From Hydractinia symbiolongicarpus (Eukaryota > Cnidaria > Hydrozoa > Anthoathecata > Hydractiniidae): a stretch of 64,000 nt of DNA. Made by a program: the position numbers and the translations under genes. The stretch lies in contig NC_079876.1 of NCBI RefSeq assembly GCF_029227915.1, positions 14,692,001-14,756,000 of the forward strand, given 5' to 3'. The notes under the pieces were generated by a model, which saw only the letters and a list, made by a program, of their open reading frames with translations, was not told the origin of the DNA and did not search any database. This document shows positions 18,643 to 30,222 of this stretch, piece by piece. Each line of letters starts with the position of its first letter. Positions within the stretch are counted from its first letter, which is position 1.

Positions 18643-20790
18643 CTAGCTGTTTCCCGTGGAAGAATCCACTGTATTCCATTTAATTTATGTAGCAGATATG
18701 CGTCCATCAAAAAACAAACAATACAGCAGTGCGCATCTTACATCTGCATTATTATATAAATGACCAAAAAAATTAAAGGTTTTCAACAACTGCAGTATTT
18801 ATGTGACATTTAAAATCTAAATCTACTAAAATTACTTACTCTGACCATCTGACAAATGCGAAAATTATTCGGAAAGAAGTTTCCAAAAGCATTTCAACAT
18901 ACATCTCACCCATAAAATTTAAATCACTCAAAACGCCACATATATACAAAAAAGCTGATCAATGTCAAACACAAATCTCTCTCATTGTATATGTTAAAAT
19001 CAGTTAGTTTATTGCAAACCCTGCCAAAGGTTGACACACAATGTGAAAAATAAACAATAAATTGTGCCTCTGACAGAATTTTTTATCTAAGGTGTAAAAA
19101 AAGGGATTTGCAAGGACAAATTATAATGCAATAAAACATTATTTGATATATTGCATACAGTCCTTCCTCACCAAACTTTAGACAAAATGCCAACAAAATA
19201 ACGGTGTTTAAATCTAAAATTAATAAAGTCCTTTTAGCAATTTGCATGCTGTTTTACCATCAATAAAGTAAACAAAATTTCAAATCTCACATAGTATTCT
19301 GTCACAAATTTTCATAAAATATATATATAAGTCATAATGAGTCATGTTAAACAACAGCAATCAATCTGTATATAAGTTCATTTTATGTCAATTTTTGCAC
19401 CAATTTTGCAACACAAAATACAAATTCTAAATAATACTAAAATCTCTTATTTTGGTCCTTCGCATACCAACGGTCTCCCACAAAAGTTTAATCAAAATGT
19501 AAAAAATGAGAGGTAACGACAAAATTAAAGTTTGCAAAATTTAACTATTTCAGTACATATATCTACTGCATATGCCCTCTAAAACAATATTTTAATCCAA
19601 AATGCCAAAGAAAAACAGTTTGCAACAAAAATCAGTTATTTCGACAATATTGCATACACTCTTTCCTCACAAAAGCTTCACAAACTGTAAAAAAAAGAAT
19701 GGTTATAGGGAGTGCTTCTGATTCAACAAAAAAAGTTTTTTGACATATTGCATCTAGCCCTTACCCACTAAATCTTACACAAAATTTCCAAAACTATATA
19801 CGATTTAGAACACATCAAATTTAAATCGAGAAGGATCAGTCATTTCGATATATTGCACGGAGTCCTCCTTAGTAAGAATTTATACAAAATATAGAAAAAC
19901 AAAGCTTGCAAGGTGTAAAATCAAATTCTTCTTCTGTGTATATATATATGGTCCTTCCTCGCAAAATTAACATAAAATGTCAAAAAGGTTCAGATTTAAC
20001 ATCTAACACAACAAAAATCAGTTCTATCAGTATATGTCATGCCATTGTCTTCCACCAAATGTTCCCCTTAAAGTTTCACAGACAGCCTGTAAATTAAAAA
20101 CAACTAAGATCAGGTATTTGGTCTATTATTCTGTTCCAAATAACTTATAAAATGTAAAAATTGAGTGGTAAAACAGAAATGTCAAAAAGAAGAAAAAAAT
20201 AGCTTACAAAGAGTATAAAATTGAAATCAACAAAGTAGCTCTTTTGGTGTATTAAATATAAGCCATACACACAAAAGTTTACACTAAATGTAAGAAAATG
20301 GTTGTGTTTAGTAATTTTAAATTAAGAAAAGTCAGTTCTTTTAGCATGCTGATTAAGGTTCTTGCCCACAATTTGAAACAAATTAAATTTACATTTTAAA
20401 AATAAGTAATTTCTAAACTTTATTTTCAGAATATTTGGAGGAAAAGAACTTCAAAAGCTACGTATATATATATTCCTAGCTAGCTAGCCAGTTGTTGGTG
20501 GTGGTTGGCTTTTTATGATGCTAGCTATAAAACATGTCTGGCAACAATAATATAATCAAAACTTAAAATAAAACATGAAAAAACCTTACAGAACCTTGCT
20601 ATGATTAATTTATAAAACCATGCTCTTCTTCAAATGTTTTTTTAAAGATTTATTTTGAATGAAAGAGTAGAGAATACTCAAAAAGAACAGCCATCTTTTT
20701 CGTAAACACAATTTCCGTTTTATGCTAGGAACTTCATTTAACAGTCCGTATGCTTTGTGAATATCTAATACCGTTTCATATGTAGCGATA
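18643..20790 (-). mobile_element. Inverted long-form Helitron-like element (5' end unclear)
   Basis: On the minus strand the element ends GTGGATTCTTCCAC then GGGAAACAG and CTAG at 18643, followed by T, a family A-like 3' terminus. Its body is the ~97-bp satellite (about 18900-20440), then a unique part near 20450-20750 that matches 25450-25720 in reverse (shared CGGAAATTGTGTTT, AAAGATGGCTGT, AAATAAATCTTTA, TAGCTAGCATCA). No clean 5' TC end was found; the left part probably degraded near 20790. Confidence 0.65.
18900..20440 (-). repeat. Degenerate ~97-bp satellite, inverted array
   Basis: On the minus strand, units carry TTTTGTGTAAACTTTTGTG-like and GGGAAGGACCATATGCAATAT-like blocks every 95-100 bp (landmarks near 19163, 19455, 19569, 19659, 19752, 19860, 19951, 20043). 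At least 14 units. The same satellite lies in the long Helitron forms at 25.9-33.0 and 38.8-39.6 kb. Confidence 0.7.
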
Positions 20791-20799
20791 CCTATATGT

Positions 20800-21655
20800 A
20801 TATGCTAACATAGAGTTTTTTGGCATAAGGGTATATATATTTATATCGTTATTAGCAGCGGGTTATATATTTACAGCTTATGTGCGATTTCTATGAAGTA
20901 CATTCCTAATCTTTTTAGTTAAATTTTAGCGTACAGCCACGTTATAAGAAAGTGACCCGTGATTTCCGTGTCGTGAACTCACAGTTTTACTCACGCAAGG
21001 GAATTAATATAACTAATATATTTTGGTCAATTAATTTTAGCTAACGCATAAAAATCATTTTGCATCAGGTGGTTCGCTTGGTTAAAGTTAAAAAAAATTA
21101 AATGTTATTTATTTTGAAATACACGTTTCCCGAATTACATGTTTTTTAAAATTTTGGAATTTTGATCTTTTGACCTTAACATCATTTTCAGCATCAGTAA
21201 ATTGGGTAATATATAAATTTTCAACTTAATCCGACATATGGGAGAGTGCTCTTTTGGTGGCATCATTGTTACGGTCAAAGCCTTCCTAATTTTCAACTTG
21301 TACTAATAAGCCTCATCTTTGAGCAAAGGTTAATTAGTACAAAATTAAAAAAAACTGTTGTAGCAGGCTGTTTGTTTGATTGATGTATGAATATGAAAAT
21401 TTACGTATTTATGCTTGTATATAACAAGTTTTTAACTACACAAAAAAAGGTGTATTAACTTTTATTATTGAAATATATGACCGGGTCAATATTTTTTTAT
21501 CTGTAGCTAACAAAATAAATATAAATTCTTCCGAAAGATAAATTATTTTAACAATTTAACGACTTAACATTTAGTTTCAGCAACTTAAACAGTTCTCTTC
21601 ATGTGAACATAACAGCTTTATAGAGATGAAGACAATTTTGTTTCAGTTTCAAGAG
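20800..21655. other. Non-coding intron sequence
   Basis: AT-rich, stop-dense; nothing recognised. Confidence 0.4.
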
Positions 21656-21715
21656 TTCTGATCTGTTTTTAGGTTAACATCTACTCACTTTCAGTGAAAT
21701 AAAATTCATTTTTAC

Positions 21716-21835
21716 CTTTGAAGGATCCATTTTTAGCATTCCTTTTACCATGTATGACATTACATCTGCTCCATCAGCAAATCTTACATTGTCATATGTC
21801 TTGCAATAATTATCATAATCTCGAAGCTTACTCAT
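21716..21835 (-). CDS. SAM-dependent methyltransferase, exon 1 (residues 1-40)
   Basis: ATG at 21835; 40 codons ending DPSK at a consensus donor AAG|GTAAAA. Contains LRDYDNYCKTYDNVRFADG, the N-terminal helix typical of small SAM methyltransferases that precede motif I ('Y-D-x5-Y-D-x2-R'). The next codons after splicing are I-H then the motif I peptide, so the join restores a continuous domain. An upstream 5' untranslated exon is possible because a CTACAG acceptor-like site lies about 12 bases before the ATG. The open frame further upstream (to 21919) is read as non-coding. Confidence 0.85.
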
Positions 21836-22012
21836 GATCTCGAAATCCTGTAGATTTTTAGAAAGAACCCTCCTGGTTTGACTGCGTGATCTAAAAAACT
21901 TAGTTTTAATTTTACACATTTACCGTAGCAATTAAAAACATTGGATTAAAATATTTCCAACATAGGCGTTGTCTAAGATTAAAAACCAATTATATTGTAC
22001 GGGCAATGACTA

Positions 22013-22189
22013 TCTCTTTAATAATAGCCGTATTCCGTCTGTCTGTCTCTGAGCGGACCCCCCGCTGAGTTAGAAAATGATGTTACGGAAACACAAAAAT
22101 CAAGTGCGATATACTTTTATCCACTTTGTTGCGGTGGGTTAATATAAAGGACGGGCGAACCCGTGGATTTTTCTACGGGCAACGACTAG
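22013..22189 (+). mobile_element. Helitron-like family B, 177 bp
   Basis: Starts TCTCTTTAATAATAGCCG after A and ends in a hairpin CCGTGGATTTTTCTACGG plus GCAACGACTAG before T. Same length and about 90% alike to the tandem copies at 44406-44759. It lies 0.2 kb upstream of the methyltransferase start. Confidence 0.85.
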
Positions 22190-23095
22190 TTTTCTATGAT
22201 ATTGTTCTTATACAAAAATATTAAACCTTCTCACTTTATTGATAGGCAATCTCAGAGTTCAGTTCCAGTTCATCTTGTAAATGATGACTCTGCAATTCTT
22301 TTACTACGCGTGAAATATTTGTAGTTATCCAAGGCTACCTCCTTAGAAGCTATGATTTGACACTAAGAATTTTTTAAACCGGGTTAATAATTTGTTCCTT
22401 AAAGATCAGCACTCCATGTTTTTGTCTAAACGTTCATTTAGTGATAAGGAAAGTAAATCTTGATCAGCCTTTACATTAAAGTCTGAAGCTAATATTAAAT
22501 GCTTTATCTTGCTATTCGCATGAAACATAAAATGTATACACCATTTTTGTCTCTATCTGTTGTTGTTCTTCTTAATCTTTAAAGCATGCACAAGATAAAG
22601 AGAATCGTTATCAGCAGTGAACCAATAATCTCGTAGCAACATACCCATCACTTGCCAATTATACAGTGCACGTGGAACAGTCGTCTAATTACATAAGCTC
22701 ACTATCGACTACATTTTCTTTGGCTTTCTATGTTTAGAAATACACATGATCTTTGTTTCGCAAACCAAACTCTCTTTTTGTTTTTTAAGTAGTCTCACAT
22801 TTTTTATTCTGATAATTCTTTATAACATTTGAAATATAGGCGAGTTTGGTAAACCGAGGCAGGTAGAAATTCAAAACAGTTAAGAACAGCAGATCAGTTC
22901 GCTGCTGATTACTTCTAATTGTTTTGAATAAATAAAAATGTTGAAATAAATATGGCAGAGCTGATATGTGAACAAAGTTCAAAAAGGAAGAATTTTAAAA
23001 GTTGATAATGTTTTCCTCGTGTTTCATGGTAATTGTTGATTCTTTTTATCATCCTGTACATGAAATGTTGAGGCAGAAATTTTCTTATATTTTCA
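22190..23095. other. Non-coding region
   Basis: No supported gene. The 65-aa minus frame at 22785-22982 has no domain. Confidence 0.4.
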
Positions 23096-23828
23096 TCTAT
23101 ATATTAATAAGCCAGTTCCGTGTGTCTGTAACAGGCAAAGTTGATATCGTCATTTTCCTTTGATGTTGCCGAAAAATGCATGTCTAATATGTCAAATTTT
23201 CTGACGTTACGACGCGACGAAAATAACACTACTTTAACGTCAATATCCTATATTAAATTAATGAAGCCATTACAGTGCACCTAAAACTTTGAGGCCAAAT
23301 AACTTGGAAACGAGGTGGTGACGTCAATGATTTTTCACCGCGTGGGTAACTAGGGACCAACTAGGACCAATTTGGGTAATTTTCCCAAACCTGGGTCCCC
23401 GAATCCGTTTTGGAATGGACGGGTTGATGACGTCATCGAAAAACCTTCAAATCCTAATATCTCTGCAACCGTTTACCAAAAGTACATGATCCTATACATT
23501 TTCTTAATCAGTACTTCAAGATCTATACAATGAAGGCAACATGTATACGAATTTCTTAAAAAAATTTTTGGGTTCTGACGGTTCATTGCTGACGTCAGCA
23601 AAATTTTTAAAACCTTATATCTCCTTAGGCGTTTGTCGAAAACATATGATCCTATACATTATTTTGACCAGTGTTTCAACCTCTACACATTACAGACAAA
23701 GAATAAACAAATCTCGCAATGTTTTTTTTATCTGCACTGCACTGCTGACGTCAGCAAAACATCAAAAACAACTTTCTTTTTATTGACCTTTTGCCTAAGT
23801 GGATTTATCCACGGGCTTTATACACTAG
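23096..23828 (+). mobile_element. Helitron-like family A, copy 4 (733 bp)
   Basis: First unit of the 18-kb head-to-tail chain. Starts TCTATATATTAATAAGCC after A and ends with a GTGGATTTATCCAC hairpin then GGGCTTTATACACTAG. Two ~145-bp modules inside. Confidence 0.85.
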
Positions 23829-24562
23829 TCTATATAATAATACGCCAGTTCCGTGTGTCTGTCTGTCACTTTTGCAAAGTGGATAAAATTTCTTTGATAA
23901 AGTCTATAAAATATCGCCTAAAAAATTTGTTCTGTAAATTAGCAAACTTTGACGTTAAAGCAATATTGACGTCAAAGGAAAGTATATTAAGATTAGTGAA
24001 GCCATTGCATTGCACTTTTAAATTTAAGGCTAAATAACTTGGAAACGGGTGGAAATAACTGACGTCATCTCCTGCGTAGGTAACTAGGGACCACCTGGGA
24101 CCAATTTGGGTAAGTTTCCCAAACCTGGGACCCCGAATCCGTTTCGGAATGGACGGGTTGATGACGTCATCAAAAACCTTTAAACCCTAATATCTCTGCA
24201 ACCGTTTGTCAAAAATACGCGATCCTATACATTTTCTTGATCAGCGTTTCAAGATCTATACGATGAAGGCAACAGGTATACATTTTTTTAAAAAAAATAC
24301 TTTTGGTTTTGACGGGGCCATTGCCGACGTCAGCAAAATTTTTAAACCCTTATATCTCATTAACCGCTCATCAAAAGCACATGATCATAAACATTTTCTT
24401 GATCAGCAGTTTAAGCTCTACACACTAGACGCAATGAATGAACTGAATTTCGTCAATTTGTTTTTGTATATGCACTGCTGACATCAGCAAAAAGTCTAAA
24501 ATAACCAATTTTGACATTGTCCTCCTGCCTAAGTGGATATTTCCACGGGTTTTATCGACTAG
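23829..24562 (+). mobile_element. Helitron-like family A, copy 5 (734 bp)
   Basis: Begins TCTATATAATAATACGCC at the base after copy 4's CTAG; 3' hairpin GTGGATATTTCCAC; ends CTAG. Confidence 0.85.
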
Positions 24563-25294
24563 TCTCTTATAATAATACAGAGCTTCTGTCTGTGACTTTT
24601 GCAAAGTGGATAAAATTTCTTTGATAAAGTCTATAAAACATCGCCTATAAATTTGTTCTGTAAATTAGCAAACTTTGACGTTAGAGCAATATTGACGTCA
24701 AAGGAAAGTGTATTAAGATTAGGAAAGACATTGCATTGCACTTTTAAATTTAAGGCTAAATAACTTGGAAACGGATGGAAATAACTGACGTCACCTCCTG
24801 CGTGGGTAACTAGGGTCCACCTGGGACCAATTTGGGTAAGTTTCCCAAACCTGAGTCTTCCTGAATCCGTTTCGGAATGGACGGTTTGATGACGTCATCA
24901 CAAAACCTACAAACCCCAATATCTCTGCAACCGTTTGTCAAAAGTCCATGTTCCTATACATTTTCTTGATCAGCATTTCAAGATTTATACGATGAGTGCA
25001 ACGGGTGTACAAATTTGTGAAGAATTTTTTTCGGAACTTTTGGTAGGGACTTTGCTGACGTCAGCAAAATTTCTAAGCCCTTATATCTCCTTAAGCGTTT
25101 GTCAAAAACATACGATACTATACATTATTTTGATCAACGTTTTAACATCTACACCTTACAGACAACGAAAGGACTAAATTTCACCAATTTTCTTTTTGTA
25201 TATGCACTGCTGACGTCAGCAAAAAAACTAAAGCAACCTATTTTTCCATTGTTCTTCTGCCATAGTGGATTTTTCCACGGGCTTTACTGACTAG
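24563..25294 (+). mobile_element. Helitron-like family A, copy 6 (732 bp)
   Basis: Begins TCTCTTATAATAATACAG; zero-base junction with copy 5; ends GTGGATTTTTCCAC plus GGGCTTTACTGACTAG. A two-base TA separates it from copy 7. Confidence 0.85.
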
Positions 25295-25949
25295 TATCTA
25301 TATAATAATACGCTAAGTGTGTCTGTGTGTCTGTGACAGGCAAAGTTGATATCGTCATTTTCCTTTGATGTTGCCGAAAAAAAATCTTTGATGTTGCCGA
25401 AAAAAATATGTCTTCTTTGTCGTGAAAAGCCGCGAGTTTTGTGTGGTTTGTTAAATGAAGTTCTAGCACAAAGTAACGGAAATTGTGTTTGCAAAAAAGA
25501 TGGCTGTCCTTTTTAAGCATTTGTCTTCCCTTGCCTTCAAAATAAATCTTTACAAAAGCATTAAAAAAGGAGCATGGTATATAAATGAAGTATAGAAAGG
25601 TTTCTGTAAGGTTTGTTTATGTTTTTTGAAGTTTTGATGATATTATTGATGCGAGACATGTTTGATAGCTAGCATCAACCACACCAACAACAACTAGCTA
25701 GGTAGCTAGGAATTTATAAATATGTAGCCATGTTCTTTATACCTAGCTAAGTCTCCAGTTTATATTTAAGTGACCAGCTATTAGCTGCTGTAGCTACCTT
25801 ATGTTAGCTTCAGTTTTATGTTGCTTTTTACATGTAAGCTAATCTTAGTGGTTTTTGCTAAGAATGTGACTGTAACTTATTTTAATTGACATTTTAAGCT
25901 TAAAATAACAAGCCACAACAACTTTTAAAAAAGTATTACATAATATTTA

Positions 25950-26860
25950 AGAAGAGTTTAAGGACTGTTTTTAAGCAAATAATGTATTTTTCACAATTTG
26001 TGTATGCAAATAATGTATTTTTCACATTTTGTGTAACTAAACTTATATACATCGGTTACATGCAATATGACAAAACGATTTTTATTTAACATGTAGTAAT
26101 TCTGGTACCTTAAGTGTAGTGATTTTTGTTGTTCTAGATGTTCTGACTAAAATGTTTTTGTTTATGGCATTTTGTCTCAATTAAGAAAAGTTTCAACTTT
26201 TTTGAGGGAGTAAAACACCGAAAAAACTTGTGTTTTTTTATATTTTGTATAAATTCTTACCGGGCAGGACTCTGTACAACATACCAAAATGACTGATCCC
26301 TCTCTATTTATAAATTTGATGCGTTCCAAATCACAGTTTTTTAAAATTTTGGGTAATATTTAATGAGTACAAGATGCAAATACTGATTTTTGTTGAATCA
26401 GAAGTATTTCCTACAACCATTCTTTTTTTACACTTTTGTGGAGAAAAAGTGTAAGCAATATCATCAGAATAACTGATTTTGTTGCAAACTGTTTTTCTTT
26501 TTCACATTTTGGATTGAAATATTGTTATAAAGGGCATATATCAATAGACATATATATACCAAAATAATTAAATTCTGCAAACTTTGATTTTGTCGTTCAC
26601 CTCTCATCTTTTATATTTTGATTAAACTTTTGAGGAAAACCATAGGAATTATTTAGAATTTGTATTTTGTGTTGCAAATTTAGTGCAAAAATTTAACTGT
26701 TGTGAGGGAGGACCATATGCAATTATATATACTAAAAATAATAATTTGATATTCTACAAGTTGTATTTTTGTATGCACTTAAATGACTGCTTTTTCTGAG
26801 TTGAATTTGATGGGTTTCATATCAATTTTGTGGAAGATTTTATGGCTGAAGACAATATAG
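25950..26860 (+). repeat. ~97-bp satellite, left half of interrupted array
   Basis: Degenerate units with CATTTTGTGTAAACTTTTG-like and GGGAGGACCATATGCAAT-like blocks (landmarks 26262, 26441, 26529, 26634, 26703). Resumes at 32160 on the other side of the retroelement. Confidence 0.7.
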
Positions 26861-27236
26861 AACATGCCAATTGAAATGGAGCTAAATGAATATTTAGCTC
26901 ATGTTAATTGTGGTGACTTCAGTATACCTTCTAGCTGTCCTGTATAATGATAGATACCACTCTGGCTCTGACCTAGTACTGTACCTGAAATAAGGTTAAG
27001 AATAAGGCACTTCTGATTCAGTTAATAGGTAGCCATGTTGGATTATATCTGCTTAGAGAATTGTCTCAGTTGCCCCAGGTCAACATGCATCTGTTTTGCC
27101 TCGCTTAATAATACAAGTCAATAAATACATGACACATGGGTCAGTCCAATTTTAGCCATAAAGAACTGAGGTTGTTGAGATTAAAGCTCCTCAGATTTGA
27201 AGCTCTTGTTCAGCAGATATCCTGGACTGCAACGCT

Positions 27237-28638
27237 ATGGCACCTAAAAATAAACAACCTCTTCAAAAAGGCACTAAAGCACCAGCAACCGACACGCCCA
27301 GTGAACAACCATGCTGCTCATCCACACCCCAGTCTGGTAAGCAGTTTTTTGACACTCCTGTGTTTGAAACAGAGCCTCACATGCGCACAGCTGAACAGTG
27401 GGCCTCTATGGGCAAGGAAGCGCTCCTTCTACTGGCCAACTCCTTAAACATCCACACAAGAAGGAAATCTCTTCTGAATATTGTTGAGCTTTTGATGGCT
27501 CATTTTACCAGTGCAACACGTATTGGAGATAGCGACCTTCCCCAGCAACACGTGGTCACTGAATTATCCTCTGACGATGCCGACATCAGCAAGGCCTCTG
27601 GTGAGGAAATTCCTTTGCACAAAACCATACCTTCGTCTAAAGTTCACAAAGCCTCGAATAAACGAGTCCTGTTCAAACGAAAAAATACAACTTTTGACAA
27701 TTTAAAAAAGGACCTATTTGATTTTGTCCGCACGGAAATTCGTAGCCAAGTAGAGGCTAACCAATTAAATCATTTGAATTTAACTGTACCAACCACGTCT
27801 TTGGGGCACCATTACACTGCACCATCTTTGTTGTCCTCGCGCTCTTGTGTTCGGCCCGCCGGCTCTTTGGACCCAATTCTTGATCAAGATGGCGCGGATG
27901 CTGTTGCGGTTCCTCAGCCTACAGATGAAGCTGTGCGCATTGAGGCCCCTTTGTTGTCTTCTCACATCCCCCAGGCCCACTGTTCTGTACCTTCGCTGCC
28001 CGCCGTACCTAAGGCTGTTTTGGAGAAAATTAAGCGTTTGGAGTATGTTAATTTAGAACTACTCCTCCCACCATCCTTAAATTCGTCGTTTGTCCCCGAT
28101 GACGAGGGTGAGTACGACCTCAATGTCAGAACTGCAGATGGAGTCCCCCGACTCTCGCTAAGCAGGAATGTCTCGGGTAGGTCTCGGATTAAGGACTTTG
28201 CCTCCTGGTGCCTTGCATGGAGCAACTATCTACGTTGCCTTATTTATTTTTATCCCCATCTTGCCACACAGCTGGTCACCTATCAAACTCTAGTCACCCA
28301 GTTTGCCAACCAATACGTCTTCTCCGCTGTGTGTGCCTTCGACAAACTGCATCGGCTGCAGTTAGCTAACGATTCTCTGCGGAGATGGGACCAACTTGAC
28401 GATTTGGTCTTCCAGTACAGGTGGGTTAGGCCCCGCGTTTCGGAATGCTTCCCAGCATCTTACTGCTAGCAGCTTTCACCAGGTTCGATTTCCATCAACT
28501 TCCAGGGTGTGCTGGCGGTTCAATAGAGGCATGTCATGTTCCAATCCATGTCCCTTTCCACACAAGTGCCCCCATTGCTCTAAAAACCACCCAGGGCACC
28601 GTTGCTCATTTAGGCCCTCTCAGCCAAGTACCCAATAA
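27237..28638 (+). pseudogene. Gag-like ORF1 with zinc knuckle (one frameshift)
   Basis: ATG at 27237. About 395 codons of Ser/Thr-rich, low-conservation sequence with a central charged segment, then a frameshift near 28420 into the frame that carries LGPAFRNASQHLTAS and the cysteine cluster C-W-R-F-N-R-G-x2-C-x3-C-x5-C-x2-C-x5-H-x3-C, ending at TAA 28638. The tail is the zinc-knuckle type seen at the end of ORF1 in DIRS/Ngaro elements. Role: nucleocapsid-like RNA binding. The shift could be mutation or programmed; with the further shift in the RT, decay is more likely. Confidence 0.7.
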
Positions 28639-28639
28639 T

Positions 28640-30222
28640 TTTTTTCCAATTAAGTCCTTTGTTTTCACTCCCGTAAATGTCTTATTATTGGGCAATTTAT
28701 TAGTTTCACATCCCAATCGGGTCTTAGTCAACTTTATCCTTTCTGGCTTTAGCCATGGGTTTAAACTTGGGTACCAACATGGACAACTTTTCCCATCAAC
28801 TTTCAACAACAAATCCTCTATGGAACATGCAAGCAAAGTCGATGAAGCTATTTTAAAGGAGTTGAATAGAGGGCATACAGTTGGCCCTTTTGATTGTCCT
28901 CCTCTTCCTAATTTTCATTGCTCCCCTTTGGGTGCAGCGCCTAAAAAAGATGGTTCCATCCGGGTAATTTTAGACCTCTCATCACCACAAGGATTCTCGG
29001 TTAACGATGGCATTTCTAAGGACTCTTATTCAGTTGCATATTCATCATTTGACGAGGCCATTGATATGGTACGTGAACTCGGCCGAGACTGCTTTCTAGC
29101 CAAACTTGATATCAAACATGCCTTCCGGTTATGCCCAGTTCACCCGGATGACTGGTACCTCCTTGGTTACAAATGGCAGGGAAGATATTTTTTGATGTTG
29201 TTCTTCCCTTCGGTGGACGGTCGTCACCGTTTACTTTTAATCACTTTGCGGACCTACTTCACTGGATTCTTCAGTACCTTGCTTCCATTCGGCAGCTACT
29301 TCATTATCTCGATGACTTTATTACAGGTAATTTCTCAAAAGCCGCCTGCCAAAATATCATCAATTTAATCCAGCAGGTCTTTAACTGCCTAGGAGTTCCT
29401 TTAGCCCTGGAAAAAATTGTTGGTCCATCTCGCGTCCTGACCTATTTAGGCATTGAAATTGATACCACTGAATTCGTTATACGTTTACCTCAGGACAAAT
29501 TTGATGCTATTTTGTCCTTGTTAAGAGTGTGGAAAGGAAAGAAAAAATGCACAAAAAAGGAGCTACTATCACTCATAGGATTGTTGTTTTTTGCATGCAA
29601 AGTTGTCAAATGTGGTCGCATTTTTCTGCGCCGGTTAATTGACCTTTCTACTACTGTAAGTAGCCTTTACCATCACATTTCCGTTACATCGGAATCCCGC
29701 AAGGACATTGAGTGGTGGCTGAATTTTTTACCCAGTTGGAACGGGATGGCGGTCATCCAAACGTCATTCCTCACGTCAGAAAGTTTAAACATGTTTACAG
29801 ATGCTTCCATGAGTGGTTTAGGCGGTTTTTACAATGGGAAATGGTTTTCCATCCCTTTTTCCAACACCAACAATTACAGCATTACCTTTCTTGAGTTGCT
29901 TGCGGTTGTTATAGCGGTACATTCGTGGGGTGAGAAGTGGTCTGATACCCAGGTTATCATTTTTACAGACAACGAGGCCATTGTCCGCATATGGAGTACT
30001 GGTTCGTGCAAATGTGAGCACATCATGAAACTTGTTCGCTTGTTGTTTTATTTTATAGCAAATCACAACATAAATTTGCTGATGCGCCACATTTGTGGCA
30101 CTTCTAATATTTATGCAGACCTACTTTCGCGTTTACAGGTCGCAAAGTTCAAAGAGCAGTGCCCATACGCCGAAGAGCTTCCTACTCCTATCCCCTCGTC
30201 AATCTCCCAATGCTTAGTGTGA
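28640..30222 (+). pseudogene. Reverse transcriptase-RNase H (one frameshift)
   Basis: The RT starts with a DIRS-type lead-in (TPVNVLLLGNLLVSHPN, then LSGFSHGFKLGY). Motifs in order: SPLGAAPKKDGSIRVILDLS (RT 1-2), FLAKLDIKHAF (motif A), then a +/-1 shift near 29190, LPFGGRSSPFTFNHFAD (motif B) and LLHYLDDFITG (motif C, catalytic Y-L-D-D at 29305-29316). RNase H follows with catalytic acidic residues in MFTDASMSGLGG (about 29800), TFLELLAV, IIFTDNEAI and SNIYADLLSR. It copies element RNA into cDNA in a fused polymerase typical of tyrosine-recombinase retroelements. Both catalytic centres are intact; only the frameshift breaks the frame. Stop TGA at 30220-30222 overlaps the recombinase start. 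Confidence 0.85.

Larger units (their letters stand above)
17686..21715 (-). other. 4.03-kb intron of the methyltransferase gene
   Basis: Donor AAG|GTAAAA (GT at 21715-21714) and acceptor TTTTAG (AG at 17687-17686), both phase 0. The intron holds a tRNA-like sequence and an inverted Helitron-like element with satellite. Confidence 0.85.

Noticed and set aside
24206-24481. 91-codon frame in copy 5
   Set aside because: Part of the ~145-bp non-coding Helitron module.
23541-25290. Several 63-134 codon plus frames beginning MSKTYDPIHYFDQ and similar
   Set aside because: They recur only because the Helitron units recur, differ in stops between copies and have no domain.
27511-28225. Short frames on both strands inside ORF1 of the retroelement
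   Set aside because: Shadows; the gag-like frame and zinc knuckle explain the region.
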